Assembly (NCBI RefSeq): GCF_001654915.1
Contig: NZ_LXEQ01000023.1
DNA from: Buttiauxella ferragutiae
GTDB taxonomy: Bacteria; Pseudomonadota; Gammaproteobacteria; Enterobacterales; Enterobacteriaceae
Length of the DNA: 64,000 bases
Direction: 5' to 3' (one strand)
The notes beneath the pieces are model-generated. The model had not been told where the DNA came from and searched no databases. It worked only from the letters and a program-made list of their open reading frames with translations. This document shows positions 1-8,274 of the stretch, one piece after another. The position numbers and the translations under genes were made by a program. Every line of letters begins with the position of its first letter. Position 1 is the first letter of the stretch.

Positions 1-970
1 TTATCTGGAATCTGAGCAGCCAGTTTCACGCGACAAAATCAAACCAGAACACTTCAAAAACTGGGTTGAGTGGGCGAAAACCAACAAGTTAGGGCTGGAT
101 TTCAACCCATCTTGTTTCTCGCACCCGTTAAGCGCCGATGGTTTTACGTTGTCCCACGCTAACGATGAAATTCGTCAGTTCTGGATTGACCACGTTAAAG
201 CCAGCCGCAAAGTTTCTGCTTACTTCGGCGAGCAGTTAGGTACGCCGTCAGTAATGAACATCTGGATCCCGGATGGCATGAAAGACATCACTGTTGATCG
301 CCTGGCTCCGCGCCAGCGTCTGGTCGCGGCACTGGATGAAGCGATGAGCGAAAAACTCAACCCGCAACATCACATCGATGCGGTAGAAAGCAAGCTGTTC
401 GGTATTGGTGCCGAAAGCTACACCGTGGGTTCCAACGAGTTCTACTTCGGTTATGCCACCAGCCGCCAGACCGCGCTGTGCCTGGATGCCGGTCACTTCC
501 ATCCGACTGAAGTTATCTCCGATAAAATCTCCAGCGCCATGCTGTATGTACCGCGCCTGCTGCTGCACGTAAGCCGTCCAGTGCGTTGGGACAGCGACCA
601 CGTGGTACTGCTGGATGACGAAACTCAAGCTATCGCCAGCGAAATTATCCGCCACGACCTGTTTGACCGCGTACACATCGGGCTGGATTTCTTCGATGCC
701 TCCATTAACCGCATTGCGGCGTGGGTTATCGGTACTCGCAACATGAAAAAAGCACTGCTGCGTGCATTGCTGGAGCCAACTGAAACTCTGCGCCAGCTTG
801 AGCGTGATGGTGATTACACCGCGCGTCTGGCCTTGCTGGAAGAGCAAAAATCACTGCCATGGGCAGCGGTTTGGGAAATGTATTGCCAGCGTAATGACAC
901 GCCGGTTGATGCCCAGTGGCTGAAAACTGTGCGTACTTACGAGCAGGACGTGTTGAGCAAACGCGGTTAA
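1..970 (+). CDS. rhaA: L-rhamnose isomerase, 3' part (5' end outside window)
   Basis: Interconverts L-rhamnose and L-rhamnulose in the cytoplasm, the first step of rhamnose breakdown. The open frame is already running at base 2 and gives about 322 residues up to the TAA at 968-970. The family is about 419 residues, so roughly the first 97 are missing only because the window begins inside the gene. The residues present match E. coli RhaA closely, including the FNPSCFSHP and HVSRPVRWDSDHVV segments that lie in the metal-dependent isomerase barrel. It is followed after about 120 bp by rhaD on the same strand, as in the rhaBAD operon; rhaB would lie upstream of the window. Confidence 0.96.
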   Translation, partial: YLESEQPVSRDKIKPEHFKNWVEWAKTNKLGLDFNPSCFSHPLSADGFTLSHANDEIRQFWIDHVKASRKVSAYFGEQLGTPSVMNIWIPDGMKDITVDRLAPRQRLVAALDEAMSEKLNPQHHIDAVESKLFGIGAESYTVGSNEFYFGYATSRQTALCLDAGHFHPTEVISDKISSAMLYVPRLLLHVSRPVRWDSDHVVLLDDETQAIASEIIRHDLFDRVHIGLDFFDASINRIAAWVIGTRNMKKALLRALLEPTETLRQLERDGDYTARLALLEEQKSLPWAAVWEMYCQRNDTPVDAQWLKTVRTYEQDVLSKRG

Positions 971-972
971 CC

Positions 973-1058
973 ACCCTCATCCCGACCTTCTCCCTGAGGG
1001 AGAAGGAGAAAACATGATTAATTCCCTCTCCCTTGGGAGAGGGCCAGGGTGAGGGGAA
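973..1058. repeat. Intergenic GC-rich palindromic repeat pair
   Basis: Two inverted repeats of the type CCCTCTCCC...GGGAGAGGG with the flanking motif CCAGGGTGAGGG lie between rhaA and rhaD. The same palindromic family recurs at 3016-3139, 6697-6730 and 38299-38508, and on both sides of the transposon-like elements at 26.3, 49.9 and 63.8 kb. Inside an operon it may act as an mRNA-stabilising or attenuating hairpin; that role is inferred. Confidence 0.75.
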
Positions 1059-1093
1059 TAAGCCCTCACCAATACCAAAGGAACCACAAGACT

Positions 1094-1918
1094 ATGCAGA
1101 ACATCCTCAAAGCCTGGTTTGTAGAAGGCATGATCAAAGCAACAAGTGATGCCTGGCTGAAAGGCTGGGATGAGCGCAATGGCGGCAACATCACCATGCG
1201 TCTGGATGAAGCGGACATCACGCCATTCCAGGCTGATTTCCACGCCGCACCTCGTTACATCGCATTAAGCCAGCCGATGCCTGAACTGGCGAATACGCCG
1301 TTTATCGTCACTGGCTCTGGCAAATTCTTCCGCAACGTACAACTGGATCCAGCGGCAAATATTGGCGTGGTGAAAGTGGACAACCGCGGAACTGGCTACC
1401 ACATTTTGTGGGGGCTGGAAAACGAAGCGGTGCCAACGTCTGAACTGGCGGCACACTTCCAGTCACACAGCGTACGCATCAAAACCACTGGCGGTAAAGA
1501 TCGCGTGATCATGCACTGTCATGCCACCAACCTGATTGCCCTGACCTACGTGCTGGAAAACACCACCGAAGTCATCACTCGCAAATTGTGGGAAGGCAGC
1601 ACCGAATGTCTGGTGGTGTTCCCGGACGGCGTTGGCATTCTGCCGTGGATGGTGCCAGGCACCGATGAAATTGGAAATGCGACAGCTGACGAGATGGCAA
1701 AACACTCGCTGGTTCTGTGGCCGTTCCACGGGGTATTCGGTAGCGGCCCAACGCTTGATGAAGCGTTTGGTCTTATTGATACCGCTGAGAAGTCTGCTGA
1801 AGTGTTGGTAAAAGTTATTTCGATGGGTGGCATGAAACAAACCATCTCTCGCGATGAACTTATCGCGCTCGGTAAGCGTTTTGGCGTCACCCCATTAGCA
1901 AGTGCTTTAGAGTTGTAA
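1094..1918 (+). CDS. rhaD: Rhamnulose-1-phosphate aldolase
   Basis: Zinc-dependent class II aldolase that splits L-rhamnulose 1-phosphate into dihydroxyacetone phosphate and L-lactaldehyde. It is 274 residues, the same as E. coli RhaD. The catalytic Glu117 and the zinc ligands His141, His143 (MHCHATN) and His212 (PFHGVFG) all fall at the E. coli positions. An in-frame start 45 bp upstream would add residues absent from the family, so the ATG at 1094 is chosen because it gives the conserved MQN start. It belongs to the rha block. The lactaldehyde it makes is the substrate of the FucO-type reductase encoded at 6771. Confidence 0.97.
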   Translation: MQNILKAWFVEGMIKATSDAWLKGWDERNGGNITMRLDEADITPFQADFHAAPRYIALSQPMPELANTPFIVTGSGKFFRNVQLDPAANIGVVKVDNRGTGYHILWGLENEAVPTSELAAHFQSHSVRIKTTGGKDRVIMHCHATNLIALTYVLENTTEVITRKLWEGSTECLVVFPDGVGILPWMVPGTDEIGNATADEMAKHSLVLWPFHGVFGSGPTLDEAFGLIDTAEKSAEVLVKVISMGGMKQTISRDELIALGKRFGVTPLASALEL

Positions 1919-2006
1919 ACAGCAATATTGGGGCGGGTGAGCTGATGCCATCCGCCTTAAAAAAATAAAAATACCTGCAAACCCTACAAACATCGGAGTA
2001 CAAGCA

Positions 2007-2999
2007 ATGAAAACTAAAGCAATATTAGGTTGTACGCTTACCGTTGTCGCACTAGCACTCTCTGGTTCTGCCCTTGCTGAAGTGAAAATCGCGCTGGTGG
2101 CGAAATCGCTTGGTAATGGTTTCTTTGAAGCAGCAAACGTCGGGGCGCAGGAAGCCGCCAAAGAGTTGGGGGACGTTAAAGTTATTTATACCGGCCCAAC
2201 CACCACCACAGCTGAAGCACAAATTGAAGTTCTCAACGGCTTGATCGCTCAAGGTGTTGATGCCATTGCTATTTCTGCTAATGACCCAGACGCGCTGGTT
2301 CCGGTGCTGAAAAAGGCCATGCAGCGTGGCATTAAAGTCGTTTCATGGGATTCCGGTGTGGCAAAAGATGGCCGCCAGATTCACCTGAACCCTTCTAATA
2401 ACGCATTGATTGGCGAAACCAACGTCAAACTGGCCGCAGATGCGTTAAAAGCGATGAACGTCGAAAAAGGTGATGTCGCGATACTGAGCGCCACGCCGAC
2501 CTCAACTAACCAGAATATCTGGATTGAAGAGATGAAAAAGGTACTGCCGAAGTACCCGTCTATCAATCTGGTCACCGTGGCCTATGGCGACGATCTTTCC
2601 GATAAAAGCTACCGTGAAACGGTCGGTCTGCTGAAATCTTATCCTGATTTAAAAGTGATCGTTTCGCCGTCTTCCGTCGGAATTGTTGCCGCAGCACAAG
2701 CGGTGAAAGACCAGGGCAAAATCGGCAAAGTCTACGTGACCGGCCTTGGCTTGCCGTCTGAAATGGCGGGTGCCGTGAAATCAGGTGCCTCGAAAAGTTT
2801 TGCCATCTGGAACCCAATCGATCTCGGCTACGCCGCCACTTACCTGGCAGACGATTTAGTCAAAGGTACGGCGACGAAAGAGGAAGCTAGCATGGGTAAA
2901 TTGGGCAAAGTGAAGCTGGATGCGGATGGCAACGGCGCGATGGCTGAGCCGTTTGTTTACGATGCCAGCAACATCGATAAATTCTCCAAAATCTTCTGA
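2007..2999 (+). CDS. rhaS: Rhamnose ABC transporter, periplasmic binding protein
   Basis: 330-residue sugar-binding protein of the LacI-like/LsrB-RbsB type. Residues 1-24 form a Sec signal peptide (charged MKTK start, hydrophobic core, cleavage after SALA). The mature part has the two-lobed periplasmic fold seen in RhaS and LsrB homologues, with segments such as AISANDPDALVPVLKKA and SWDSG. It lies directly upstream of a matching ATPase and two permeases and downstream of rhaAD, which is the main reason for assigning rhamnose as ligand. The symbol follows the transporter nomenclature; it is not the AraC-type regulator also called RhaS. The ligand is inferred from context and family and is not proven. 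Confidence 0.88.
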   Translation: MKTKAILGCTLTVVALALSGSALAEVKIALVAKSLGNGFFEAANVGAQEAAKELGDVKVIYTGPTTTTAEAQIEVLNGLIAQGVDAIAISANDPDALVPVLKKAMQRGIKVVSWDSGVAKDGRQIHLNPSNNALIGETNVKLAADALKAMNVEKGDVAILSATPTSTNQNIWIEEMKKVLPKYPSINLVTVAYGDDLSDKSYRETVGLLKSYPDLKVIVSPSSVGIVAAAQAVKDQGKIGKVYVTGLGLPSEMAGAVKSGASKSFAIWNPIDLGYAATYLADDLVKGTATKEEASMGKLGKVKLDADGNGAMAEPFVYDASNIDKFSKIF

Positions 3000-3015
3000 T
3001 TTAGGTTTTAGAAGC

Positions 3016-3139
3016 CACCCTCACCCTAACCCTCTCCCTGAGGGCGAGGGGACCGACCAAGGTTTTCTCCCTCTTACTGAGGGAGAGGGGACCGATCGGT
3101 GTTCTCCCTCTCCTGGGGGAGAGGGCCGGGGTGAGGGCA
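3016..3139. repeat. Triple GC-rich palindromic repeat inside the rha operon
   Basis: Three successive palindromes of the CCCTCTCCC/GGGAGAGGG family are separated by short spacers containing GGGGACCGA. The block opens with CCCTCACCCTAACCC and closes with GGGCCGGGGTGAGGG, which pair with each other. It separates the binding-protein gene from the ATPase gene. Placement after a highly expressed binding-protein gene is typical of hairpins that protect the upstream mRNA, which would favour excess binding protein over membrane components (inference). Confidence 0.75.
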
Positions 3140-3164
3140 ACCAGAATCAACGGAGAACTTAACC

Positions 3165-4676
3165 ATGGCACTCACGACACCACTGCTATCCCTCAAGGGG
3201 ATCACCAAAGTCTTCCCCGGCGTTCGCGCGCTCGAAAATGTCCACCTCGATTTGTGGCCGGGAAAGGTTACGGCGCTCATCGGGGAAAACGGTGCCGGTA
3301 AATCCACCCTGGTGAAAGTCATGACCGGGATTTACCAGCCAGAAGAAGGCGAACTGTTATATAAAGCGATCCCTATTACGCTGCCAAACCCAGAAGCGGC
3401 GCATAAAGTCGGTATCACAGCCATTCACCAGGAAACGGTGCTGTTTGATGAACTGACCGTCACTGAAAACATTTTTGTCGGCCACTATATTTATCGCGGT
3501 TTCTTCAAAAAACTCGACTGGCCCGCGATGCACCAACAGGCTGAAGAAATCCTTACCCGTCTTGAAGTCCAGATTAACCCTCGCGCTACTCTCAAAACTC
3601 TCAGTATTGCTCAACGTCATATGGTGGCGATTGCGCGCGCATTGTCGTTTGAGGCACAGGTTGTCATTCTGGATGAACCGACCGCCGCGCTGTCGCAGCA
3701 TGAAATTGTCGAGTTTTATCAAATCGTTGAGCGCCTGAAACGCGAAGGCAAAGCGATTCTGTTTATCTCGCACAAATTCGACGAGATTTTTGCCATTGCC
3801 GATCACTACACCATTCTGCGCGACGGGGTGTATATCAGTTCCGGGCAAATCAATGAGATAACCGAAGAGCGCATGGTCACCATGATGGTTGGGCGTGAAA
3901 TCACTCACGCTTTCCCGAAAGTGCACTGCGAACTTGGCGATGTGGTGCTGGAGGTCAACGATCTCTGCCATCCAACTGAATTTGCCCATATCAATTTCCA
4001 GTTACGCAAAGGGGAAATCCTCGGTTTCTACGGCTTAGTGGGTGCCGGGCGGACCGAACTGATGCAGGCATTATCAGGCGTGTCGCGGCCATCGCATGGT
4101 GAAATCTTGCTGAACGGTCAGCCGATGCAATTCCGCCAGCCTGCGGATGCCATCAAAGCCGGGATTGTCTGTGTGCCGGAAGAGCGCCAGAAGCAGGGTG
4201 CCATCATTGAACTGCCTATCTACCAAAACATCAGCTTGCCACAACTGAGCCGCCTCAACCCGCGTGGTGTACTCAACGATGCGCGAGAATGGGCGCTGGC
4301 CGATGAATACGCCAAACGCTTGCAGGTCAAAGCTTTTAGCTGGAAACAACCGGTTGAAACGCTATCCGGCGGTAATCAGCAAAAAGTGGTAATCGGTAAA
4401 TGGCTGGCGACTCAGCCAGAGGTGATCATTCTCGATGAGCCGACTAAAGGCATCGATATCGGCTCCAAAGCTGCAGTGCATCAGTTTATGTCTGAGCTGG
4501 TGGGTCACGGCCTGGCGGTGATTATGGTGTCGTCCGAATTGCCGGAAGTGATGGGCATGGCCGACCGCATTATCGTGATGCATGAAGGGCTGATGGTTGC
4601 CGAATATCGCGCAGGTGAAGCCAGTGCGGAAATGATCGTCAGCGCCGCCAGCGGCTCGCATGAGGAGGCAGCATAA
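3165..4676 (+). CDS. rhaT: Rhamnose ABC transporter, double-ATPase subunit
   Basis: 503-residue RbsA-type protein with two fused nucleotide-binding domains that powers uptake at the inner face of the cytoplasmic membrane. Domain 1 has Walker A GENGAGKST (residues 40-48), a degenerate signature LSIAQ (146-150) and Walker B VVILDEPT (166-173). Domain 2 has a degenerate Walker A GLVGAGRTE (290-298), a canonical signature LSGGNQQ (400-406) and Walker B at 420-429. This asymmetric arrangement is standard for the CUT2 sugar importers. Its stop TAA overlaps the next ATG by one base, so translation is coupled to the permease. The symbol refers to the ABC transporter subunit, not the H+/rhamnose symporter RhaT of E. 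coli. Confidence 0.9.
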   Translation: MALTTPLLSLKGITKVFPGVRALENVHLDLWPGKVTALIGENGAGKSTLVKVMTGIYQPEEGELLYKAIPITLPNPEAAHKVGITAIHQETVLFDELTVTENIFVGHYIYRGFFKKLDWPAMHQQAEEILTRLEVQINPRATLKTLSIAQRHMVAIARALSFEAQVVILDEPTAALSQHEIVEFYQIVERLKREGKAILFISHKFDEIFAIADHYTILRDGVYISSGQINEITEERMVTMMVGREITHAFPKVHCELGDVVLEVNDLCHPTEFAHINFQLRKGEILGFYGLVGAGRTELMQALSGVSRPSHGEILLNGQPMQFRQPADAIKAGIVCVPEERQKQGAIIELPIYQNISLPQLSRLNPRGVLNDAREWALADEYAKRLQVKAFSWKQPVETLSGGNQQKVVIGKWLATQPEVIILDEPTKGIDIGSKAAVHQFMSELVGHGLAVIMVSSELPEVMGMADRIIVMHEGLMVAEYRAGEASAEMIVSAASGSHEEAA

Positions 4677-5683
4677 TGTGGCAAACCCTGCTCAAACATC
4701 GTGAATTTCTCCTCGCGGGCGTCATCCTGTTGATGGTACTGAGTATTGGTAGCCGTGCGCCGTCGTTCCTCGCACCTGGCAACCTGGTGGAGATGTTCAA
4801 CGACACCTCGATTCTTATCATTCTCGCCCTTGGCCAGATGATGGTGTTGCTCACTAAAGGCATTGATTTGTCGATGGCGGCAAACCTGGCGCTTACCGGC
4901 ATGATTGTCGCGTTACTCAACTTCCACTATCCGCAAATTCCCGTCTGGGCGCTGCTTTCGCTGGCAACCGTTCTGGGCTTGCTGATGGGCGTAATCAACG
5001 GTTTGTTGGTCTGGAAGCTCGGTATTCCGGCGATTGTCGTCACGCTTGGCACCATGAGTATTTATCGCGGCATTATTTTTCTGCTTTCGAATGGTGGCTG
5101 GATTAACGCCCATCAGATGAGTAGCGATTTCCTCGGGTTGCCGCGTGCGGTGATTTTGGGAATGCCGTTGCTGAGTTGGTGTGCGGTCGCAGCATTGTTG
5201 TTGGTCGGCTATTTCTTGCGTTACAGCCGCACTGGCCGGGCGATGTATACCGCAGGCGGCAACGCTACCGCCGCGTATTACACCGGAATCAACGCCGGAA
5301 AAATGCAGTTCATCAGTTTCAGCCTTTCGGGCGCGCTGGCAGGTTTCTGCGGCTATTTGTGGATTTCTCGTTTTGCTGTGGCGTATGTCGACGTGGCGAA
5401 CGGTTTTGAACTGCAAATCGTAGCGGCCTGTGTGATTGGCGGGATCAGCACCATGGGCGGCATCGGGCGCGTGCTTGGTTGCTTACTGGGCGCTCTGTTC
5501 CTTGGTGTTATCAACAACGCGCTGCCGGTGATTGGCGTCTCACCGTTCTGGCAAATGGCGATTTCAGGCGCGGTGATTGTGATTGCGGTGTTGCTCAACG
5601 AACGCGGCAATAAACGCAAAGGGCGGCTGATTTTGCGCGACGCAGTGCTTGCGCGGCAAGCTCCGGGAGTGAGTCATGAATAA
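4676..5683 (+). CDS. rhaP: Rhamnose ABC transporter permease 1
   Basis: 335-residue, highly hydrophobic integral membrane protein of the RbsC/LsrC family. It contains the conserved GIDLSMAANLALTGM segment and, in its second half, a cytoplasmic loop with GNATAAYYTGIN that contacts the ATPase, followed by GGISTMGGIGRVLG. It probably forms the translocation channel together with the next permease. Translation is coupled on both sides: one base is shared with the ATPase gene, and its stop lies 8 bp inside the following gene. Which of the two permeases is called RhaP and which RhaQ is by gene order. Confidence 0.88.
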   Translation: MWQTLLKHREFLLAGVILLMVLSIGSRAPSFLAPGNLVEMFNDTSILIILALGQMMVLLTKGIDLSMAANLALTGMIVALLNFHYPQIPVWALLSLATVLGLLMGVINGLLVWKLGIPAIVVTLGTMSIYRGIIFLLSNGGWINAHQMSSDFLGLPRAVILGMPLLSWCAVAALLLVGYFLRYSRTGRAMYTAGGNATAAYYTGINAGKMQFISFSLSGALAGFCGYLWISRFAVAYVDVANGFELQIVAACVIGGISTMGGIGRVLGCLLGALFLGVINNALPVIGVSPFWQMAISGAVIVIAVLLNERGNKRKGRLILRDAVLARQAPGVSHE

Positions 5684-6680
5684 AACGCTGATCTCTGAAT
5701 CTGTGCCATCGCAGGCGGTGTCCGCATCACTATTGCGCCGCTTGCTGTGCTGGGAGACATTTTTGCTGACGGTGACGCTGGCTGTATTTATCGCCAACGC
5801 GCTGGCTTCGCCATATTTCCTCAACATCTGGAACCTGTCGGACGCCACTTTCAACTTCACGGAAAAGGCGATCATCGTGCTGCCGATGGCGATGCTGATT
5901 ATTGCCCGTGAAATTGACCTGTCGGTAGCGTCGACTATTGCGCTTAGCTCGACGGCAATGGGCTTCTGTGCGCAGGCGGGAGTCGATACCACAGGGCTGG
6001 TGTGTATCGGGCTGGGCGTCGGTTTGCTGTGCGGTTTGTTCAACGGCCTGCTGGTTACGCGGTTCAACCTTTCGTCGATTGTTATCACCATCGGCACCAT
6101 GAGTTTGTACCGCGGCATCACCTACATATTGCTGGGTGATCAGGCGCTAAATAAGTACCCGGAAAGTTTTGCATGGTTTGGTCAGGGCTACGTCTGGGGT
6201 GCACTGTCGTTTGAATTTGCCTTGTTCATAGTGCTGGCGGCGGTGTTCGCTTTCTTGCTGCACAAAACCAACTTTGGCCGCCGGACTTACGCCATCGGCA
6301 ATAACCCGACGGGTGCGTGGTATTCCGGTATCAACGTGAAACGCCACAACCTGATGCTGTTCGTGCTGGTTGGTGTGATGGCGGGGCTGGCGTCAGTGTT
6401 GTTAACCTCACGCCTCGGGAGCACGCGCCCGACCATCGCAATAGGTTGGGAGTTAAGCGTAGTCACCATGGCGGTGCTCGGCGGCGTCAATATTCTGGGC
6501 GGTTCGGGGAGCATGGCGGGGGTGATTATCGCCGCATTCCTGATGGGGCTGGTGACGTTCGGCCTGAGCCTGCTCAATGTGCCAGGTATCGTGATGTCGA
6601 TTATTGTCGGCTCGATGCTGATAGTGGTGATTTCACTGCCCATTATTACCCGGCGTTTTTTAGGGCGTCGGCGAGTTTGA
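5676..6680 (+). CDS. rhaQ: Rhamnose ABC transporter permease 2
   Basis: 334-residue RbsC/LsrD-type permease, paralogous to the preceding protein. It shares the membrane motif REIDLSVASTIALSS and the loop GNNPTGAWYSGINV followed by GGVNILGGSGSMAGV, the ATPase-contacting and late membrane segments of this family. The ATG at 5676 lies within the end of the upstream permease gene (8-bp overlap). It completes a four-gene importer (binding protein, ATPase, two permeases), so the uptake system needs no distant gene. Confidence 0.88.
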   Translation: MNKTLISESVPSQAVSASLLRRLLCWETFLLTVTLAVFIANALASPYFLNIWNLSDATFNFTEKAIIVLPMAMLIIAREIDLSVASTIALSSTAMGFCAQAGVDTTGLVCIGLGVGLLCGLFNGLLVTRFNLSSIVITIGTMSLYRGITYILLGDQALNKYPESFAWFGQGYVWGALSFEFALFIVLAAVFAFLLHKTNFGRRTYAIGNNPTGAWYSGINVKRHNLMLFVLVGVMAGLASVLLTSRLGSTRPTIAIGWELSVVTMAVLGGVNILGGSGSMAGVIIAAFLMGLVTFGLSLLNVPGIVMSIIVGSMLIVVISLPIITRRFLGRRRV

Positions 6681-6696
6681 TTTTTTCCCGCTCTGG

Positions 6697-6730
6697 TTTC
6701 CCCCCTCGCTTGGGGAGAGGCCGGGGTGAG
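6697..6730. repeat. Palindromic repeat between the permease and fucO-like genes
   Basis: A single GC-rich palindrome, CCCCTCGCTTGGGG followed by AGAGGCCGGGGTGAGG, of the same family as the repeats after rhaA and after the binding-protein gene. Confidence 0.65.
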
Positions 6731-6770
6731 GATATGGATTTTTAAAACATCAATATTATGGAGAATAGCT

Positions 6771-7919
6771 ATGAGCTTTATGTTGGCCTTACCAAAAATC
6801 AGCCTTCACGGCGCGGGCGCTATCGGCGATATGGTGAAATTAATTGCCGCTAAACCCTGGGGCAAAGCGTTAATCATCACCGACGGGCAACTGGTGAAAA
6901 TGGGCTTGCTCGAAAGCCTGTTTAGCGCGCTCGACGAACATCAGCTTTCTTACGAACTGTTCGACGAAGTTTTCCCGAACCCGACCGAAGAACTGGTGCA
7001 AAAAGGCTTTGCGGCGTATCAGGCCGCAGGTTGCGATTACCTGATTGCCTTTGGTGGCGGCAGCCCGATTGATACCGCCAAAGCGGTGAAAATCCTGACC
7101 GCAAACCCAGGCCCATCAACCGCGTATTCCGGCGTGGGCAAAGTGACTAATCCTGGCGTGCCGCTAGTGGCGATTAACACCACTGCGGGAACTGCGGCAG
7201 AGATGACCAGCAATGCGGTAATTATCGATTCCGTGCGCCATGTAAAAGAAGTCATTATCGACACTAACCTGATTCCGGACATCGCCGTCGATGACGCCAG
7301 CGTCATGCTCGATATCCCGGCGAGCGTCACTGCCGCAACGGGTATGGATGCGTTGACTCACGCCATCGAAGCTTACGTTTCTGTCGCCGCTCATCCGCTC
7401 ACCGACGCCAATGCGCTGGAGGCTATCCGCCTGATTAGCCAGTGGTTGCCAAAAGCGGTCGACGAGGGACAAAACCTTGAAGCGCGTGAAATGATGGCTT
7501 ACGGCCAATATCTGGCAGGTATGGCGTTCAACAGTGCCGGTCTTGGCCTGGTGCATGCGCTAGCACACCAGCCGGGTGCCACGCACAACCTGCCACACGG
7601 GGTTTGCAACGCAATTTTGTTGCCGGTAATCGAAGCCTTTAACCGCCCGAAAGCCGTGGCACGTTTTGCGAAAGTCGCCGCAGCAATGGGCGTGAATACT
7701 CAGGATATGGAAGAAGAAGAAGCCAGCTTTGAGGCTATTCTGGCGATTCGTGCGCTTTCCACACGTGTCGGCATCCCATCTGGTTTTAGCCAGCTTGGTA
7801 TTCAAACCGCAGACATCGAAGGCTGGCTGGACAACGCGCTGGCTGATCCATGCGCGCCATGCAATCCACGCGTTGCCACGCGTGAGGAAGTCCGCGAGCT
7901 GTACCTGGAGGCATTATGA
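6771..7919 (+). CDS. fucO: Lactaldehyde reductase (FucO-type iron alcohol dehydrogenase)
   Basis: Reduces L-lactaldehyde to L-1,2-propanediol with NADH, which re-oxidises cofactor during anaerobic growth on rhamnose or fucose. The 382-residue protein is a group III iron-dependent alcohol dehydrogenase. GGGSPIDTAK (95-104) is the dinucleotide-binding segment. Asp193, His197, His262 and His276 occupy the iron-ligand spacing of E. coli FucO (Asp196, His200, His263, His277). The ATG at 6771 has GGAGA at 6760-6764; a GTG 45 bp upstream lies in the palindromic repeat and is unlikely. In E. coli this enzyme is encoded in the fucose regulon; here it sits in the rha block and overlaps rhaM by 4 bp (ATGA). 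Confidence 0.92.
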   Translation: MSFMLALPKISLHGAGAIGDMVKLIAAKPWGKALIITDGQLVKMGLLESLFSALDEHQLSYELFDEVFPNPTEELVQKGFAAYQAAGCDYLIAFGGGSPIDTAKAVKILTANPGPSTAYSGVGKVTNPGVPLVAINTTAGTAAEMTSNAVIIDSVRHVKEVIIDTNLIPDIAVDDASVMLDIPASVTAATGMDALTHAIEAYVSVAAHPLTDANALEAIRLISQWLPKAVDEGQNLEAREMMAYGQYLAGMAFNSAGLGLVHALAHQPGATHNLPHGVCNAILLPVIEAFNRPKAVARFAKVAAAMGVNTQDMEEEEASFEAILAIRALSTRVGIPSGFSQLGIQTADIEGWLDNALADPCAPCNPRVATREEVRELYLEAL

Positions 7920-8230
7920 TCCGCAAAGCTTTTGTTATGCAGGTGAATCCCGATGCCCATGAAGAATATCAGCGTCGCCATACGCCGATTTGGCCTGAGC
8001 TGGAAGCGGTACTTAAACAGCACGGTGCTCATCACTACGCTATCTATCTTGATGCTGAACGCCATCTACTTTTTGCCACGGTAGAAATTGAGTCAGAAGC
8101 CCGCTGGAACGCGGTTGCCCAAACCGAAGTTTGCCAACGCTGGTGGAAGCACATGAGCGAGATTATGCCGAGCAACCCGGATAACAGCCCGGTCAGTGCG
8201 GAGCTGAAAGAGGTGTTTTATCTGGAGTAG
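7916..8230 (+). CDS. rhaM: L-rhamnose mutarotase
   Basis: 104-residue dimeric alpha-beta barrel protein that interconverts the alpha and beta anomers of L-rhamnose, supplying the form used by RhaA. The catalytic His22 lies in QRRHTPIWPEL, and the C-terminal SELKEVFYLE matches E. coli RhaM (YiiL), also 104 residues. Its ATG overlaps the TGA of the reductase gene, so it is the last translationally coupled gene of the rhamnose block. A strong terminator follows 20 bp after the stop. Confidence 0.96.
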   Translation: MIRKAFVMQVNPDAHEEYQRRHTPIWPELEAVLKQHGAHHYAIYLDAERHLLFATVEIESEARWNAVAQTEVCQRWWKHMSEIMPSNPDNSPVSAELKEVFYLE

Positions 8231-8250
8231 GGTTTTTCATCGTAAAACGA

Positions 8251-8274
8251 GGGCCATGTTAGTGGCCCTTTTTT
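8251..8274 (+). terminator. Rho-independent terminator of the rha block
   Basis: A perfect 6-bp stem GGGCCA/TGGCCC with loop TGTTAG is followed by six T. It lies 20 bp after rhaM. It also overlaps the last codons of the convergent RhuM-like gene (stop at 8259), so the two transcripts share this end. Confidence 0.9.
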
